Assembly: GCA_050633705.1 (NCBI GenBank)
Contig: JBOEGZ010000001.1
Coordinates: 310,001 to 374,000, forward strand
Origin: JAJFHI01 sp050633705
GTDB lineage: Bacteria > Pseudomonadota > Alphaproteobacteria > Rhizobiales > Hyphomicrobiaceae
Direction of reading: 5' to 3'
DNA: 64,000 bases
In this document: in pieces, positions 51,479 through 60,932 of the stretch
Numbering within the stretch: position 1 is the stretch's first letter
Layout: each line of letters begins with the position of its first letter
Notes under the pieces: generated by a model
What the model was told of the DNA's origin: nothing
Database searches by the model: none
Seen by the model: the letters and a program-made list of their open reading frames with translations, nothing else
Program-made: the position numbers and the translations under genes

Positions 51479-52519
51479 ATGCGTTTGATAAGCCGTTTGG
51501 CACTTGTTGGAGCCCTGAGCCTTCAGTGTGCCTCACAACACAGTGTGCAGGCTGGCGAGCGTGCCGACCTTCAGGCCATGTGTTGGTCGCCTTCGGCGCT
51601 TGCCAATCGCGCTTCAGAAATAGCTCCAAGATCGGGGATCGCCGCGGCAAGGGTCTCACAACCACGCCAACAGTTGGCCGCCTTTAACGAACTGCCAGAT
51701 GGCTTGCGCGGTGTTATTCGGCGCGTGAACGTCAACGATGGGCGCAAGTTGGTTGCCTTGACCTTTGATCTTTGTGAGCAAAGTCATGAAGTTTCTGGTT
51801 ATGACGGGCGGGTTGTTGACGTGTTGCGCAAACTCAAAGTACGCGCAACGTTTTTTGCCAGCGGAAAATGGCTCCTGACGCACGACGAACGTACCGCCCA
51901 ATTGATGACAGACCCATTATTTGAAATTGCAAACCACAGTTGGAGCCATCGCAACCTTAAACGCCTGTCGGGCGGTCAGCTCCAGCGCCAAATTCTCAGC
52001 GCCCAACGCGCTTACGAAGTTGCGCGCCAAAAGCTTGGACAACGTGCCTGCATCAAGCAATCACCTGAAAAGCTGGCAAGTGTTCCTCAACGCATGGGAT
52101 TGTTTCGGTATCCATTCGGAACCTGTCGACCAGAAGCGATTAAAGCTGTGAACGACAACGGTCTTTTGGCTGTGCAGTGGGATATCTCGACGGGTGATCC
52201 GTGGCGGGGCCAATCGGCAAAAGCCATTGTTCGTACCGTGATGTCGCGCGTGCGTCCCGGTTCAATCGTTGTTGCTCATGCCAACGGCCGCGGTTGGAAT
52301 ACGGCCAGCGCTTTGCCAGTCTTAATCAAACGCTTGCGTTTGGAAGGATATGAGCTGGTCACAGTCAGCGAACTGTTGGCAGCTGGTGTGCCAGAAATCG
52401 TAAAATCTTGCTACAACGAGCGTATTGGTGACACGGATTTGTGGGCCCAGGCCGGGACACGTGCAGGCGCGCGCAAAAAGCGCGCGCGTAGATCTAAAAA
52501 AGTACGACGAAGAAAATGA
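51479..52519 (+). CDS. Exported polysaccharide deacetylase (NodB-like)
   Basis: This 346-residue protein has a signal segment (about 5-24). The NodB domain starts at about 90 with KLVALTFDLCEQSHEVSGYD, where the canonical TFDDG reads TFDLCE, keeping the catalytic first Asp. It continues with ATFFASGKWLLTHDERTAQL, the metal His pair NHSWSHRNL, RYPFGTCRPEAIKAV and SIVVAHANGRGWNTASALPV. The C terminus is a strongly basic tail (GARKKRARRSKKVRRRK). GGGAG lies upstream of the chosen ATG. The substrate may be peptidoglycan, chitin-like or another N-acetylated polymer. Confidence 0.87.
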   Translation: MRLISRLALVGALSLQCASQHSVQAGERADLQAMCWSPSALANRASEIAPRSGIAAARVSQPRQQLAAFNELPDGLRGVIRRVNVNDGRKLVALTFDLCEQSHEVSGYDGRVVDVLRKLKVRATFFASGKWLLTHDERTAQLMTDPLFEIANHSWSHRNLKRLSGGQLQRQILSAQRAYEVARQKLGQRACIKQSPEKLASVPQRMGLFRYPFGTCRPEAIKAVNDNGLLAVQWDISTGDPWRGQSAKAIVRTVMSRVRPGSIVVAHANGRGWNTASALPVLIKRLRLEGYELVTVSELLAAGVPEIVKSCYNERIGDTDLWAQAGTRAGARKKRARRSKKVRRRK

Positions 52520-52567
52520 TAAGCGCTTTAAGAGATAAACGTATCAAACGGGGCGAAATCATCTGAC

Positions 52568-53068
52568 ATGACAGGGGCAGGGTTTGAAGATTGCGGAACG
52601 ACATCCGGCGGAGACACTGTTTTTCTTCGCAACATGGTTCCCAACGACATTCCAGATCTTGCCACCGAATTTGCCAACATGGACCCCTGGCTCCAGCTTG
52701 GCATGGGATACGATCATTTGGCGCGGTTTTTTGCAACCAGCCAATCGAGTAGAGCTCGAAAAGTGGTTGTAATCGATCGTCAACTGAGTGGACTTGTTAT
52801 TACAGAGGGACCTTGGTTGTTTGGAACTTACCTTAAATTTTTTGGCATATTTAAAGACAAACAGGCCCGAGGGATTGGTTCGGTTTTGTTGCACCATTTG
52901 ATCGACCAAGCTCGCGAGCAAGGCGTGCGAAATTACTGGGTGATGACATCTGCATTCAATCACGATGCGGTTCGCCTATACCAACGACATGGCTTTGCTC
53001 GTGTGGCACTTCTGCCAGATCTTATTGTGACCGGAGATGATGAAATTTTAATGCGTCAGTTGCTCTAA
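52568..53068 (+). CDS. GNAT-family N-acetyltransferase
   Basis: This 166-residue protein shows the GNAT fold with an acetyl-CoA loop: VFLRNMVPNDIPDLATEFAN at the N terminus, then KFFGIFKDKQARGIGSVLLH (Q/RxxGxG/A type loop ARGIGS, about 100-110), FNHDAVRLYQRHGFARVAL and IVTGDDEILMRQLL. The substrate cannot be predicted. It follows the deacetylase gene closely and ends at a bidirectional hairpin. Confidence 0.88.
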   Translation: MTGAGFEDCGTTSGGDTVFLRNMVPNDIPDLATEFANMDPWLQLGMGYDHLARFFATSQSSRARKVVVIDRQLSGLVITEGPWLFGTYLKFFGIFKDKQARGIGSVLLHHLIDQAREQGVRNYWVMTSAFNHDAVRLYQRHGFARVALLPDLIVTGDDEILMRQLL

Positions 53069-53095
53069 GTTACATCCACAACTGAGCTTCAAATA

Positions 53096-53132
53096 CAAAA
53101 AGAGCAGGCTAGAAAAAGCCTGCTCATTTCGT
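53096..53132. terminator. Bidirectional terminator between the GNAT and autotransporter genes
   Basis: GAGCAGGCT and AGCCTGCTC (53102-53126) form a perfect 9-bp stem. A-rich and T-rich flanks lie on both sides, so it can stop the plus-strand GNAT gene and the minus-strand autotransporter gene. Confidence 0.75.
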
Positions 53133-53208
53133 ATTTGTTTTGCAGCGGGAAAATCCAGCTAGGTCAAGAATTGCGTGGTGTAACAACCTAGCTGGTACTG
53201 ACTGACTG

Positions 53209-56088
53209 CTATCTCCAAGTCATCTGGGCGCCAACACGGCCACCAAAGACTTCTTCCCCCCGATTGTTGTGGAAGCCGAGACCGACACCACCACCAACGG
53301 CCAACCGGTCACCTGGTGCGAACAAGTTGCGACCGAGGACGCCTTGGATCGCAAGACCCAATCCATTAGCACCTTCGAAGAAACCGTAGTTCAAGGCGAT
53401 ACCAAAACTCTCGCCTGAAACCAGGTCTGGATTTTCAAGGGCCAAAGCCATTGCAATGCCAGATTCTGCTTCGTCTAAGCGCTCGAAGATACGACCACCG
53501 TCTGTTGCAAGGTTACCTGCCGCATCTGATGTCACGACTTCAAGCGGACCGGATTGGCGGTTCTTACTGAGAGCCGACGTAATGCCCGGTGTCGTATAAG
53601 TGTTTGCCGATGTGCCAAACACCTGTTGGTGAGCCAGCGTGGCCACGGCTCCGTTACCGAAGGCCGCTGAGTTTTGCGGTGTCGCGGAGGTGTTGTCGCC
53701 AATCGCTGTACCGCCGTTGCTTGCGGTCGCATTTGTACCCATTGCAACAGAACCGGTGGCTGTTGCACCTTGTCCAATTGCGATTGATCCAACGCCTGTT
53801 GCTGCAGCACCCGTGCCGACCGCGATGGCATTTGTGTTTGACGCGGTGGCAGCCGTGCCAACGGCGATGCTGTCTTGGCTGGTTGCTGCAGAGCCTGTGC
53901 CAACAGCGATTGAGCGTTGGCCGGTGGCAGCGGCGGTTGCACCAACTGCGGTGGCGCCATCTGCTGCGGCTACTGAGCCTGCACCAAAGGCTGAGCCTCC
54001 GGTGGTGCCAGGAGCGACTGTCGCTCCGAAGCCGTTTGCCGTGCCGAATGCCGTTCCAGAGACGCTCGAGAGTGTGCCGGTCGTCGTCGATCCAAGACTG
54101 AAGCTTGCGTCAGAGCCGGAACCGGTGGCCGTTGAGCCCGCACTAAATGCGGCATTTGCAAGCGTACCGGTTGCGGTTGAACCAAGACTAAAGCTTGTGC
54201 TGGCACCTGCGCCTGTTGCCGTAGATCCAATGCTGAGGAAGGAATTAGCCCCTGCACCCGTTGCCGTTGATCCAATACTGCCAGCGACATTTGAGAATGC
54301 GCCCGTCGCTGTTGAGAAAGCACTGAAACTGGCTTGTGCTCCAGGACCCGAAGCCATCGAAAACAAACTAATGTCACTTTCTGCACCAGCGCCAAAGGCT
54401 GTGGACCCAAGTGAATTGTCGGATGAGGCATCTGCGCCAACAACCGTTGTGAAATCACCGCCGGCGCTTGAGTTATCGCCAATCGAAATGGCATTTGTTC
54501 CTGCGGCGTCCGCGTCGCTACCTACTGCAACGGCTTGTGCACCGGTGGCATCTGAATCTTCACCAATCGAAATAGCCTGGTTGCCGATCCCGTCGTTGCC
54601 CGCGTCTTCACCGATCGCAATGGCTTCGTTGCCATTCGCCTCAGCACCATCGCCAATCGCGATGGCCTGTTCGTTGTTGGCTTCTGAATTGTGACCAAGA
54701 GAAACACTGCGGTCGCCATTGGCCTGCGATTCATCACCAATCGCAACGGCTTCCTCGCCGTTTGCTTGCGCGTTGTCGCCGATTGCGACGGCTTCGTTAC
54801 CGTCCACGTTGGCACCGTCGCCGATTACAACTGCACTGTTGGCATCTACGTCAACGTTATTGCCGATCGCAACGTTATTATTTCCGTCAATATCACTCGT
54901 ACCAGTGATTTGACCAACGTTGTTATTGCCGTCGACAGTCCCGTTTCCAGAAGCGTTGAAGACGTTGTTGTTGCCGTTAACGACAATCGGATCGCCGAAC
55001 ACTGCGTTATTTGAACCATTTACGGTGATGCCGGTACCAACCGCAGTGTTGTCACCACCTCCGCTGACCGTAATATCAGACCCAACGGCTGTATTGCTTG
55101 TGCCGCCTGAGACGTTGACCCCATTGCCGATACCAGTGGAGTCTGCACCGTTAACTGTCGTTCCAGCGCCCACAGCTATAGTGTCAGTGCCAGTCGTATC
55201 GCTGCCGTTGCCGATTGCTATTCCGTTGTTCGAACCAGCGTTGACGTCAGCATTTGCGCCCACCGCGATACCATTATCGGACGAGACATTCGAAGATGTA
55301 CCAACAGCGATAGCGTTGGGATCTGGATCACCAGTATCACCGGCTTTGGCATCTTGACCAATCGCAATTGATCCAGCGTCATTTGCGACAGCAGAGTCAC
55401 CGTCCCCATCATGATCGCCACCAATAGCGATAGAACCGACACCACTTGCCTCGGCTTCTGAGCCGATCGCCGTGGCGCCAGCAGCTGAGGCGTCGGCGCT
55501 GTCTCCATTGCTGTTTGTATCGCCGCCAATTGCGGTGGCGCCAGAAGCGCCGGCAGTAGCGTCCTCACCAATAGCAACTGCACCTTGACCTGAGGCCTCA
55601 GAATTCTGGCCGACCGCGGTGGAAGAATCACCAGTGGCTTCGGCGCTCTCGCCGACAGCAGTCGCATCGTCGTCTGTTGCCCGCGAGTCCTGACCGATTG
55701 CGGTGGCGTTGTCGTCCGTCGCTTGTGCGTCTTGACCGATCGCTGTCGTGTTATCGTCACGCGCCTGTGAATTGTTGCCGACTGCCGTTGCATTCGTAGC
55801 CGTTGAGCCTCCTGGCTCAGTAGCATTGGCGTTATTTCCGCAGGCAAGACCTGAACCAGAATCGGTTACCGCACCTCCATCACCACCATTCGGATCTGGA
55901 CCACCGACGTTCCCATCTTGCAGACACTCGAATCCAGGGCCGTTTGCCATTGTTGGCTGCACGTTACCAACGTTGAACGTTATCGCCAGAGCAATGATGC
56001 TCACGGATATCAAAAGCCTTTGAGGTTGAATTCTGGACCGTGAAGTTTCCAGAACGCCTCTTTTGAAATTGAAATCGGTTTCACGCAT
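53209..56088 (-). CDS. Trimeric autotransporter adhesin (YadA-like) with a very long head and a short stalk
   Basis: This 959-residue protein has an extended signal peptide (about 20-48, with a hydrophobic ISVSIIALAITFNVG core). From about 90 to 850 it is built of several dozen YadA-head units of the (N/T)A(I/V)AIGxxAxA type, for example ATAIGQDAQATDDN. A block with Asn-rich units (GNNNVFNASGNGTVDGNNNV, about 365-400) and a Ser/Phe block (SLGSTATG, FSAGSTATG, about 555-685) vary the theme. The neck is short: HQQVFGTSANTYTTPGITSA. The C-terminal membrane anchor (about 873-959) has ESGIAMALALENPDLVSGES and ends GRVGAQMTWR. Three copies should form one 12-strand pore. The stalk is almost absent, so the head is nearly on the anchor. 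Confidence 0.9.
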   Translation of the reverse strand: MRETDFNFKRGVLETSRSRIQPQRLLISVSIIALAITFNVGNVQPTMANGPGFECLQDGNVGGPDPNGGDGGAVTDSGSGLACGNNANATEPGGSTATNATAVGNNSQARDDNTTAIGQDAQATDDNATAIGQDSRATDDDATAVGESAEATGDSSTAVGQNSEASGQGAVAIGEDATAGASGATAIGGDTNSNGDSADASAAGATAIGSEAEASGVGSIAIGGDHDGDGDSAVANDAGSIAIGQDAKAGDTGDPDPNAIAVGTSSNVSSDNGIAVGANADVNAGSNNGIAIGNGSDTTGTDTIAVGAGTTVNGADSTGIGNGVNVSGGTSNTAVGSDITVSGGGDNTAVGTGITVNGSNNAVFGDPIVVNGNNNVFNASGNGTVDGNNNVGQITGTSDIDGNNNVAIGNNVDVDANSAVVIGDGANVDGNEAVAIGDNAQANGEEAVAIGDESQANGDRSVSLGHNSEANNEQAIAIGDGAEANGNEAIAIGEDAGNDGIGNQAISIGEDSDATGAQAVAVGSDADAAGTNAISIGDNSSAGGDFTTVVGADASSDNSLGSTAFGAGAESDISLFSMASGPGAQASFSAFSTATGAFSNVAGSIGSTATGAGANSFLSIGSTATGAGASTSFSLGSTATGTLANAAFSAGSTATGSGSDASFSLGSTTTGTLSSVSGTAFGTANGFGATVAPGTTGGSAFGAGSVAAADGATAVGATAAATGQRSIAVGTGSAATSQDSIAVGTAATASNTNAIAVGTGAAATGVGSIAIGQGATATGSVAMGTNATASNGGTAIGDNTSATPQNSAAFGNGAVATLAHQQVFGTSANTYTTPGITSALSKNRQSGPLEVVTSDAAGNLATDGGRIFERLDEAESGIAMALALENPDLVSGESFGIALNYGFFEGANGLGLAIQGVLGRNLFAPGDRLAVGGGVGLGFHNNRGEEVFGGRVGAQMTWR

Positions 56089-56823
56089 AATACAAATCCA
56101 CCCGTATACTCAAAAAGAACAACTCAAATATTTCCCCACACCCTAATTGTGAGGTTCGTGGTCTTGGTGGTTCGTGTTCCCTGACACTTGGCAAAGCAAT
56201 CCCGTCAACGCCAATCACGAACCGGCATTCCAAAACGTCTAAATCTCTTGCCTCAGGTATTCCGCTTAACAATGCGGTTGCGGTTGCTGTCTAAAATGAC
56301 GGCGGTCGAGACGCCTAAAAACAAGCGCCTTGACCATCAACCGCTGAAAGCCCGCCAGAACTTTCATTTTTTGGTTTCCGCTGTGAAAAAATAAATCCAC
56401 ATTCCAAAACCAACTTTTGTCACGCTGCAGCGTCCGTTTCGTCTTGAAATTGCTTTGACGGCGTCACGCTGCTTTAATTCGACCTGCGGATTGAAAATAT
56501 TTCTATCCCCAATTTTTCCACAGGCTTGACACAACTAAGCCACATTAATTTCAGGGGTATCAACGGAAAAATGAGAAAGTGTGGATATCTGATTATAAAC
56601 GTGTGTTCAATGCAACAGTACGCGGACAGTCAGAAAAAAATACTCAATAACAATGGGCTTCGTCCGATAGCGTACAAATTGTAAGAAGTTGGTTTGTGTG
56701 CAGTGTATGTGCACTGAAATTGTTGTTAATGAACGTAATTTAGAGTCCAACAAGCGTCAAAACAGAGTTTTTTTTTGATTTTTGGCGAATTATTCCGGCA
56801 AAAATGATTTTGCTGTTGACACC
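56089..56823. other. Intergenic region upstream of the autotransporter gene
   Basis: These 735 bases are AT-rich with several T-tracts and contain no supported gene. It presumably holds the autotransporter promoter and the terminator of the NTF2-like gene. The length suggests multiple regulatory sites. Confidence 0.55.
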
Positions 56824-57417
56824 TTAATTCGTTGTTTTGGCCTTTTGCCCTTGCGTTTTCTTTTTTCTTGTTTTCGAAGTCGATTTTGCTTTTGGCGATT
56901 TCGCCTGAGGCGCCTTGGCATTTACGTCTTCGGCAATGCGGGTTTCAATCGAAATGCCAAACAAACGCCAGCTTGGCCCGACCGGTTGATATTGAAGATC
57001 AAACACCACGCGTTCTGGTCGTGTGTCGAAAAAACCTGATAACCGCAACAATCCGTTGGGTTGAATTTGGGGTTTGCGGATCAGCTTTGGATCGAAAAAT
57101 AGGATTGGTGATAAGTCGAGTTGTCGCGCGCGGATCTTGGCGAAAATAACGGCAAGTTTGGCTTGTGAATTTGCTTGTTGAAAGCTTGGAGACGCAAGAT
57201 CCCTTAAGACGGAATAGTTGCCAGTTTGGTTGGCTTGGTTGAAGGCGATGATGGTCGTTCGGATGAGCAGATTGAGCTGGCCAGGGCCGGGAATAGTATT
57301 GGTACCGGCTGCTGCTTTGGCCGTGGCGGGTTTAGACTTTGACGTCTGTGCGTGAAGTCCTGTTGCCGCGATTGCTGCAAGGATGAGTGTTGCGAGAAAT
57401 TGTAACCGGCGTTGCAT
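56824..57417 (-). CDS. Exported protein with a predicted NTF2-like fold and Lys-rich tail
   Basis: This 197-residue protein has a signal peptide (about 5-24, ending GLHAQ), a Lys/Ala-rich linker and a central domain: LLIRTTIIAFNQANQTGNYS, RDLASPSFQQANSQAKLAVI, FFDTRPERVVFDLQYQPVGP. The helix-plus-sheet pattern is NTF2-like. The tail (about 165-197) is nearly all Lys, Ala, Ser and Thr. The ATG at 57417 was chosen over a longer frame. Function unknown. Confidence 0.72.
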   Translation of the reverse strand: MQRRLQFLATLILAAIAATGLHAQTSKSKPATAKAAAGTNTIPGPGQLNLLIRTTIIAFNQANQTGNYSVLRDLASPSFQQANSQAKLAVIFAKIRARQLDLSPILFFDPKLIRKPQIQPNGLLRLSGFFDTRPERVVFDLQYQPVGPSWRLFGISIETRIAEDVNAKAPQAKSPKAKSTSKTRKKKTQGQKAKTTN

Positions 57418-57555
57418 CGTTAAATGGGGTCCATGCGGGCACGAGATGATAGACTTGTAGAAGATCAGGACAAACGTCGCCACCGCTCAAATATAAGCGC
57501 TTAGGACTATGTAGTGTGAATTATGGTGTGTTTAGGGAATTTTTGAGCGTAAGGC

Positions 57556-58473
57556 TTAACTCCAACGCCGGTTGCTCCACATCCACTGTTCAGGCGCTTC
57601 ACGGATCCATAGTTCATACTGTTCTTGCATTGCCGTCATGACCCAACGGACATCTGCAGAAGCGTTGTCTGTTCTAGGAACCCGGAGTTCTTTGAGTTCA
57701 ATGCTAAAGTTTGAAGAGGTGCCAACGCGTAGGCAACGCGCCATCCAGATGCGCGCGCCCACGCGCCGCGCGATCATGGCAGCGATGGCTTGAGTTTTGG
57801 CGGGTTTGCCGAAAAACGGGACGGCAATTCCTGTGCGATCATAAAGATCACAGACAAGCCCCAAGCGGCCGCCTTTGCGCACATAGTCGGTTATGACACG
57901 CGCTGTTTTCTGGTGGTCGTCGTGCGCACCGTCGACTTTGCCACGGCCAAATAAGCCTCCAGGATAGAGATCTTTGCGTTGGTGACGTAGGTAGCGGTCG
58001 ACGTATGGATTATTGACGGAACGATAGACGGCGGCTGGTTTGCCACCCGAAATTGTCAATGGCCAAACAGCAAGTTCCCAATTTCCCATGTGTAGAGATA
58101 CGCCGATAGCAGAGCCAAGCTTGTCTTTGTATCTCAAGAACACCTCAGGGTTTTCGATTTTTATGCGATCGGGCTGTTTGATGAGTTTATCGATCCGCAT
58201 CGTTTCAACCATCACCCGGCCCAAGTTTTCCCAGTGCCGCAATGCGATGGTTTTTCGTTCCTCATCGCTTTTTTCCGGAAATGCAATTTTCAGGTTTTCA
58301 AGAGCACGATTGTGGCGCTTTGGGTTTAATATTGGCGCTAGCATTCTCCATGACTTTGCTGAAAACGCTGTGGCAAACTCCAGCGGCAAAGTCCGGAAGA
58401 TGCTGGCAATCACGCGAAGGGCTGCGTATTCCAATCTGAATTGTATGTCTGTAATGCTTGAAATAGTGCTCAT
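57556..58473 (-). CDS. Lipid A biosynthesis acyltransferase family protein (LpxL/HtrB-like)
   Basis: This 305-residue protein resembles LpxL/LpxM family acyltransferases that add secondary acyl chains to lipid A at the inner membrane. The catalytic motif is SLHMGNWELAVWPLTIS (HxxxxE at about 127-132). Other family blocks are RHNRALENLKIAFPEKSDEE, AVYRSVNNPYVDRYLR and DYVRKGGRLGLVCDLYDRTG, ending EQYELWIREAPEQWMWSNRR. The N terminus has one hydrophobic stretch. Which acyl chain is used is unknown. Confidence 0.9.
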   Translation of the reverse strand: MSTISSITDIQFRLEYAALRVIASIFRTLPLEFATAFSAKSWRMLAPILNPKRHNRALENLKIAFPEKSDEERKTIALRHWENLGRVMVETMRIDKLIKQPDRIKIENPEVFLRYKDKLGSAIGVSLHMGNWELAVWPLTISGGKPAAVYRSVNNPYVDRYLRHQRKDLYPGGLFGRGKVDGAHDDHQKTARVITDYVRKGGRLGLVCDLYDRTGIAVPFFGKPAKTQAIAAMIARRVGARIWMARCLRVGTSSNFSIELKELRVPRTDNASADVRWVMTAMQEQYELWIREAPEQWMWSNRRWS

Positions 58474-58577
58474 TGACCGTATTGGGGGTGCTGCAAAGGG
58501 TGGGGAGAGGTTCGGATCTTGAATTCTTAAGCCAGCCAAATGCCTGTCGCAAATTCCGGCGTCAAGGGAAACTGTTT

Positions 58578-59897
58578 TTAAGACGGGTACAGTGGTTGGG
58601 GGTTTGGCTGCGAAAATGGCAGTCGTGGCGTCGGGCCAAACGGATTAAGGCCTTGCCGGATCGCTTGTCGACGCAATGCCGGGAAGGCCTTTAAGGCCGC
58701 CAAACCAGCTCCACGGGCCAAGTGAGCGGGACCGTGTCCGGCCAATAGGGATCGGTTGAGCAGGTCGACACCCCAGATACGGGCGCTGATATCGGGTTTT
58801 CGTGCTTTTGAATATCGCGCGAGAATTTCACTTTCTCCCGGGTCGTGGCAAGCCTTGCCGGTTTGGGTGAGCAGTTCTGCCAATTGCATGACATCGCGAA
58901 AACCAAGGTTTAAGCCTTGCGCACCGATAGGGGGCATCACATGTGCGGCTTCGCCAACAAGAGCGACACGATTGCCGCCTGCAACAGGCACGGTCAGGCC
59001 AGAAAGGGGGAAGGCGGCGCGTGGGCCAACTTTGGTGACGTTGCCGAGATGCCCACGGAGGCGTTGTTCAATCGTGGTGCGAAAGTCTTCATCATTGAGC
59101 GCTTGAAGGTGTTTTGCCGTTTCAGGTGTCTCAATCCAAACGATGCTGGAGCGATGTCCGGAGGCATCCGATGTCATTGGCACGGTTGTGCAGGGTCCGG
59201 CTTGGCGATGTAATTCGGTCGAAACCCCAGCATGGGGCCTGTTATGGCCAATGACGCAGGTCAGTGCGGTTTGGGGATAGCTCCAAGTCTTGGTCGAAAG
59301 CCCTGCTGCTTGACGACATGTGGAATGTCGTCCATCGGCTGCAACAACGAGTTTGGCAGTGATGTTTTCATGATCATCGCAAATCAGTGTCGCGGTTTCG
59401 TCAGTCAGTTGCAGTGATGTGACCGCTGCTGTTTCGATGAATTGGAATTTGTGATGCGATCCTCTCGCGGCTTGCACGTTTTGCAATGCGCCCCATAAAG
59501 CGCGCACGAGAACATCGTTGGGAACATTAAACCCAAAATTTTCATCGCCGACCTCGTTGGCATCAAACAAGACCTCTGGCGCGCGGAGAATTGCATTGTC
59601 CAAATCGTCGACAATCCGAATAGAGCGCAGCGCTTCGCATGCGCCGACACACTGGTCCCAGATACCAAGTTGCGAGAGCAAGTTGATCGAATTTGGAAAA
59701 AGCGCGGCTGTTCGTGCATTCGCGCCCGTCGCCGCCAAATTTGGTGTCGGACCAACGAGCGTGGTGTCAAAGCCCAGACGCAATAAGGTCAGAGCCGCCA
59801 GGAGACCGGCTGGTCCCGTTCCAACAACAGCGATTGCAGCGTCGGGTGCCCGGATTGCACCGCTTGTTTTGGGTCGGTGGCTGGCGACGTTGGGCAT
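58578..59897 (-). CDS. FAD-dependent hydroxylase of the UbiH/COQ6 family
   Basis: This 439-residue flavoprotein has the N-terminal dinucleotide fold (IAVVGTGPAGLLAALTLLRL), the DG motif (VVAADGRHSTCRQAAGLSTK, about 165-185) and the GD-type motif (VALVGEAAHVMPPIGAQGLN, about 300-319), as in ubiquinone-ring hydroxylases. The variant VGEAAH for VGDAAH is notable. A member of the UbiH/UbiF/UbiI group is likely, but which ring carbon it hydroxylates cannot be told. The ATG at 59897 is chosen; the longer frame from 60335 is atypical. Confidence 0.9.
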   Translation of the reverse strand: MPNVASHRPKTSGAIRAPDAAIAVVGTGPAGLLAALTLLRLGFDTTLVGPTPNLAATGANARTAALFPNSINLLSQLGIWDQCVGACEALRSIRIVDDLDNAILRAPEVLFDANEVGDENFGFNVPNDVLVRALWGALQNVQAARGSHHKFQFIETAAVTSLQLTDETATLICDDHENITAKLVVAADGRHSTCRQAAGLSTKTWSYPQTALTCVIGHNRPHAGVSTELHRQAGPCTTVPMTSDASGHRSSIVWIETPETAKHLQALNDEDFRTTIEQRLRGHLGNVTKVGPRAAFPLSGLTVPVAGGNRVALVGEAAHVMPPIGAQGLNLGFRDVMQLAELLTQTGKACHDPGESEILARYSKARKPDISARIWGVDLLNRSLLAGHGPAHLARGAGLAALKAFPALRRQAIRQGLNPFGPTPRLPFSQPNPQPLYPS

Positions 59898-60433
59898 GAT
59901 TGGCGCCTGTGTTCTCTTTGAAGGATTGTCGTGATTTGCGGTTTTAAAAGACGGCGTATTGGATCTTGAACTTAAGGTGCCACAAGTTCGCTCGCACTGT
60001 CCTGGTGCCGATCGAAGCACTTGGGGCGACCGTTCATTTGCAGGGGGTGGGAGAAAAGGCTGGCCTGACCCTGCGAATCTGGTGCCTTCAGTGTCATCTG
60101 AAGCTGTCATTTGGACGCGCAAAATGGAATTCGCTGAGCCGACACAATGCGCAGTTTGTGCATAACCTTTGACAACAGGGTTGTATGCAAACGAGAGGTT
60201 TTCAGGCCTGCGAACGAATAAACACACATTAAAACAATAGCTTAATTGGTTCTGTGGTCTCGCAGTGGCGTCTTTGTAACCTACAAGCCACATGACCTCG
60301 CGAACACACCTCACTTTAGAAATGTTCATGTCCACTTAACCAATGTCGACACATGGTTGTGGTTTGAGGCGTGAACCGGCATGTTCCGCATAGTACTTGT
60401 GCGTCGCGTTGCTGCGCTTAGGTTTGAGATCAG
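59898..60433. other. Divergent intergenic region between the hydroxylase and a small secreted protein
   Basis: These 536 bases separate divergent genes. No coding sequence is supported, although a long open frame extends from the hydroxylase gene into it. It should contain two promoters. Confidence 0.5.
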
Positions 60434-60787
60434 ATGAAAATACAAAAGATTATCGTACTCGTCGTTAGTTGTCTGTTGGCCAGTCATTCGGCTGTGGCAT
60501 TTCAAGAAGAGCAGGTCGGCACCACGGCAGAAGGCGTGGTGGTCGAAAAAGCACCTGATCTTGCCAGCCAGTTTGATAGTGCCGCCGGTACAGCTGGCAC
60601 GGATAAGGGCCTGGAAGTTCGCATTCCCGGATTGGGAAGTCTCGGCGTTCTGCCAAAGATGGATTTTGGTCTGGAGCTGCTGTACGGCGCCTCTGATTCA
60701 CCTGAAACGACCGATCCCAACGTTGATGGGTTGTCGACGGAAGACGGAAATTTAAGCGTTCGGGGAAGTGTGAAGCATCGCTTCTAA
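60434..60787 (+). CDS. Small secreted protein of unknown function
   Basis: This 117-residue protein has a good signal peptide (MKIQKIIVLVVSCLLASHSA, cleaved near VAF at about 23). The mature part is acidic (EEQVGTTAEGVVVEKAPDLA) and Gly/Asp-rich (GLEVRIPGLGSLGVL, GASDSPETTDPNVDG), ending in SVRGSVKHRF. The C-terminal Phe is reminiscent of outer-membrane beta-strands, but one such strand cannot form a barrel. A terminator follows. Confidence 0.72.
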   Translation: MKIQKIIVLVVSCLLASHSAVAFQEEQVGTTAEGVVVEKAPDLASQFDSAAGTAGTDKGLEVRIPGLGSLGVLPKMDFGLELLYGASDSPETTDPNVDGLSTEDGNLSVRGSVKHRF

Positions 60788-60817
60788 GCGAACCGACCAG
60801 CAAGTCTTAGCGAAAGT

Positions 60818-60846
60818 AAGGGGTGCATTAGCACTCCTTTTTTTGT
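60818..60846 (+). terminator. Terminator of the small secreted protein gene
   Basis: AAGGGGTGC pairs with GCACTCCTT (one G-U) around ATTA and is followed by a run of T, 30 bp after the stop. Confidence 0.8.
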
Positions 60847-60932
60847 TTGTAGGGTTCAGCCGCCGGGATCATTCAAACCAGAGCGATGTTGATATTGGCG
60901 TGCCTTACAGCCGTATTTCGTAGGGGCTTTCC

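Noticed and set aside
53639..54694. Long plus-strand open frame (351 codons) opposite the autotransporter gene
   Set aside because: It is the reverse complement of repetitive head codons; its Pro/Ala/Val-rich repeats mirror the minus-strand repeats.
53700..55800. Direct repeats that look like an array (possible CRISPR)
   Set aside because: The repeats are within one long reading frame, are not separated by unique spacers of even length, and encode YadA head units.
59898..60335. N-terminal extension of 146 residues for the UbiH-family gene
   Set aside because: The extension has no flavoprotein features and is not coding-like; the ATG at 59897 precedes the dinucleotide-binding motif in the usual way.
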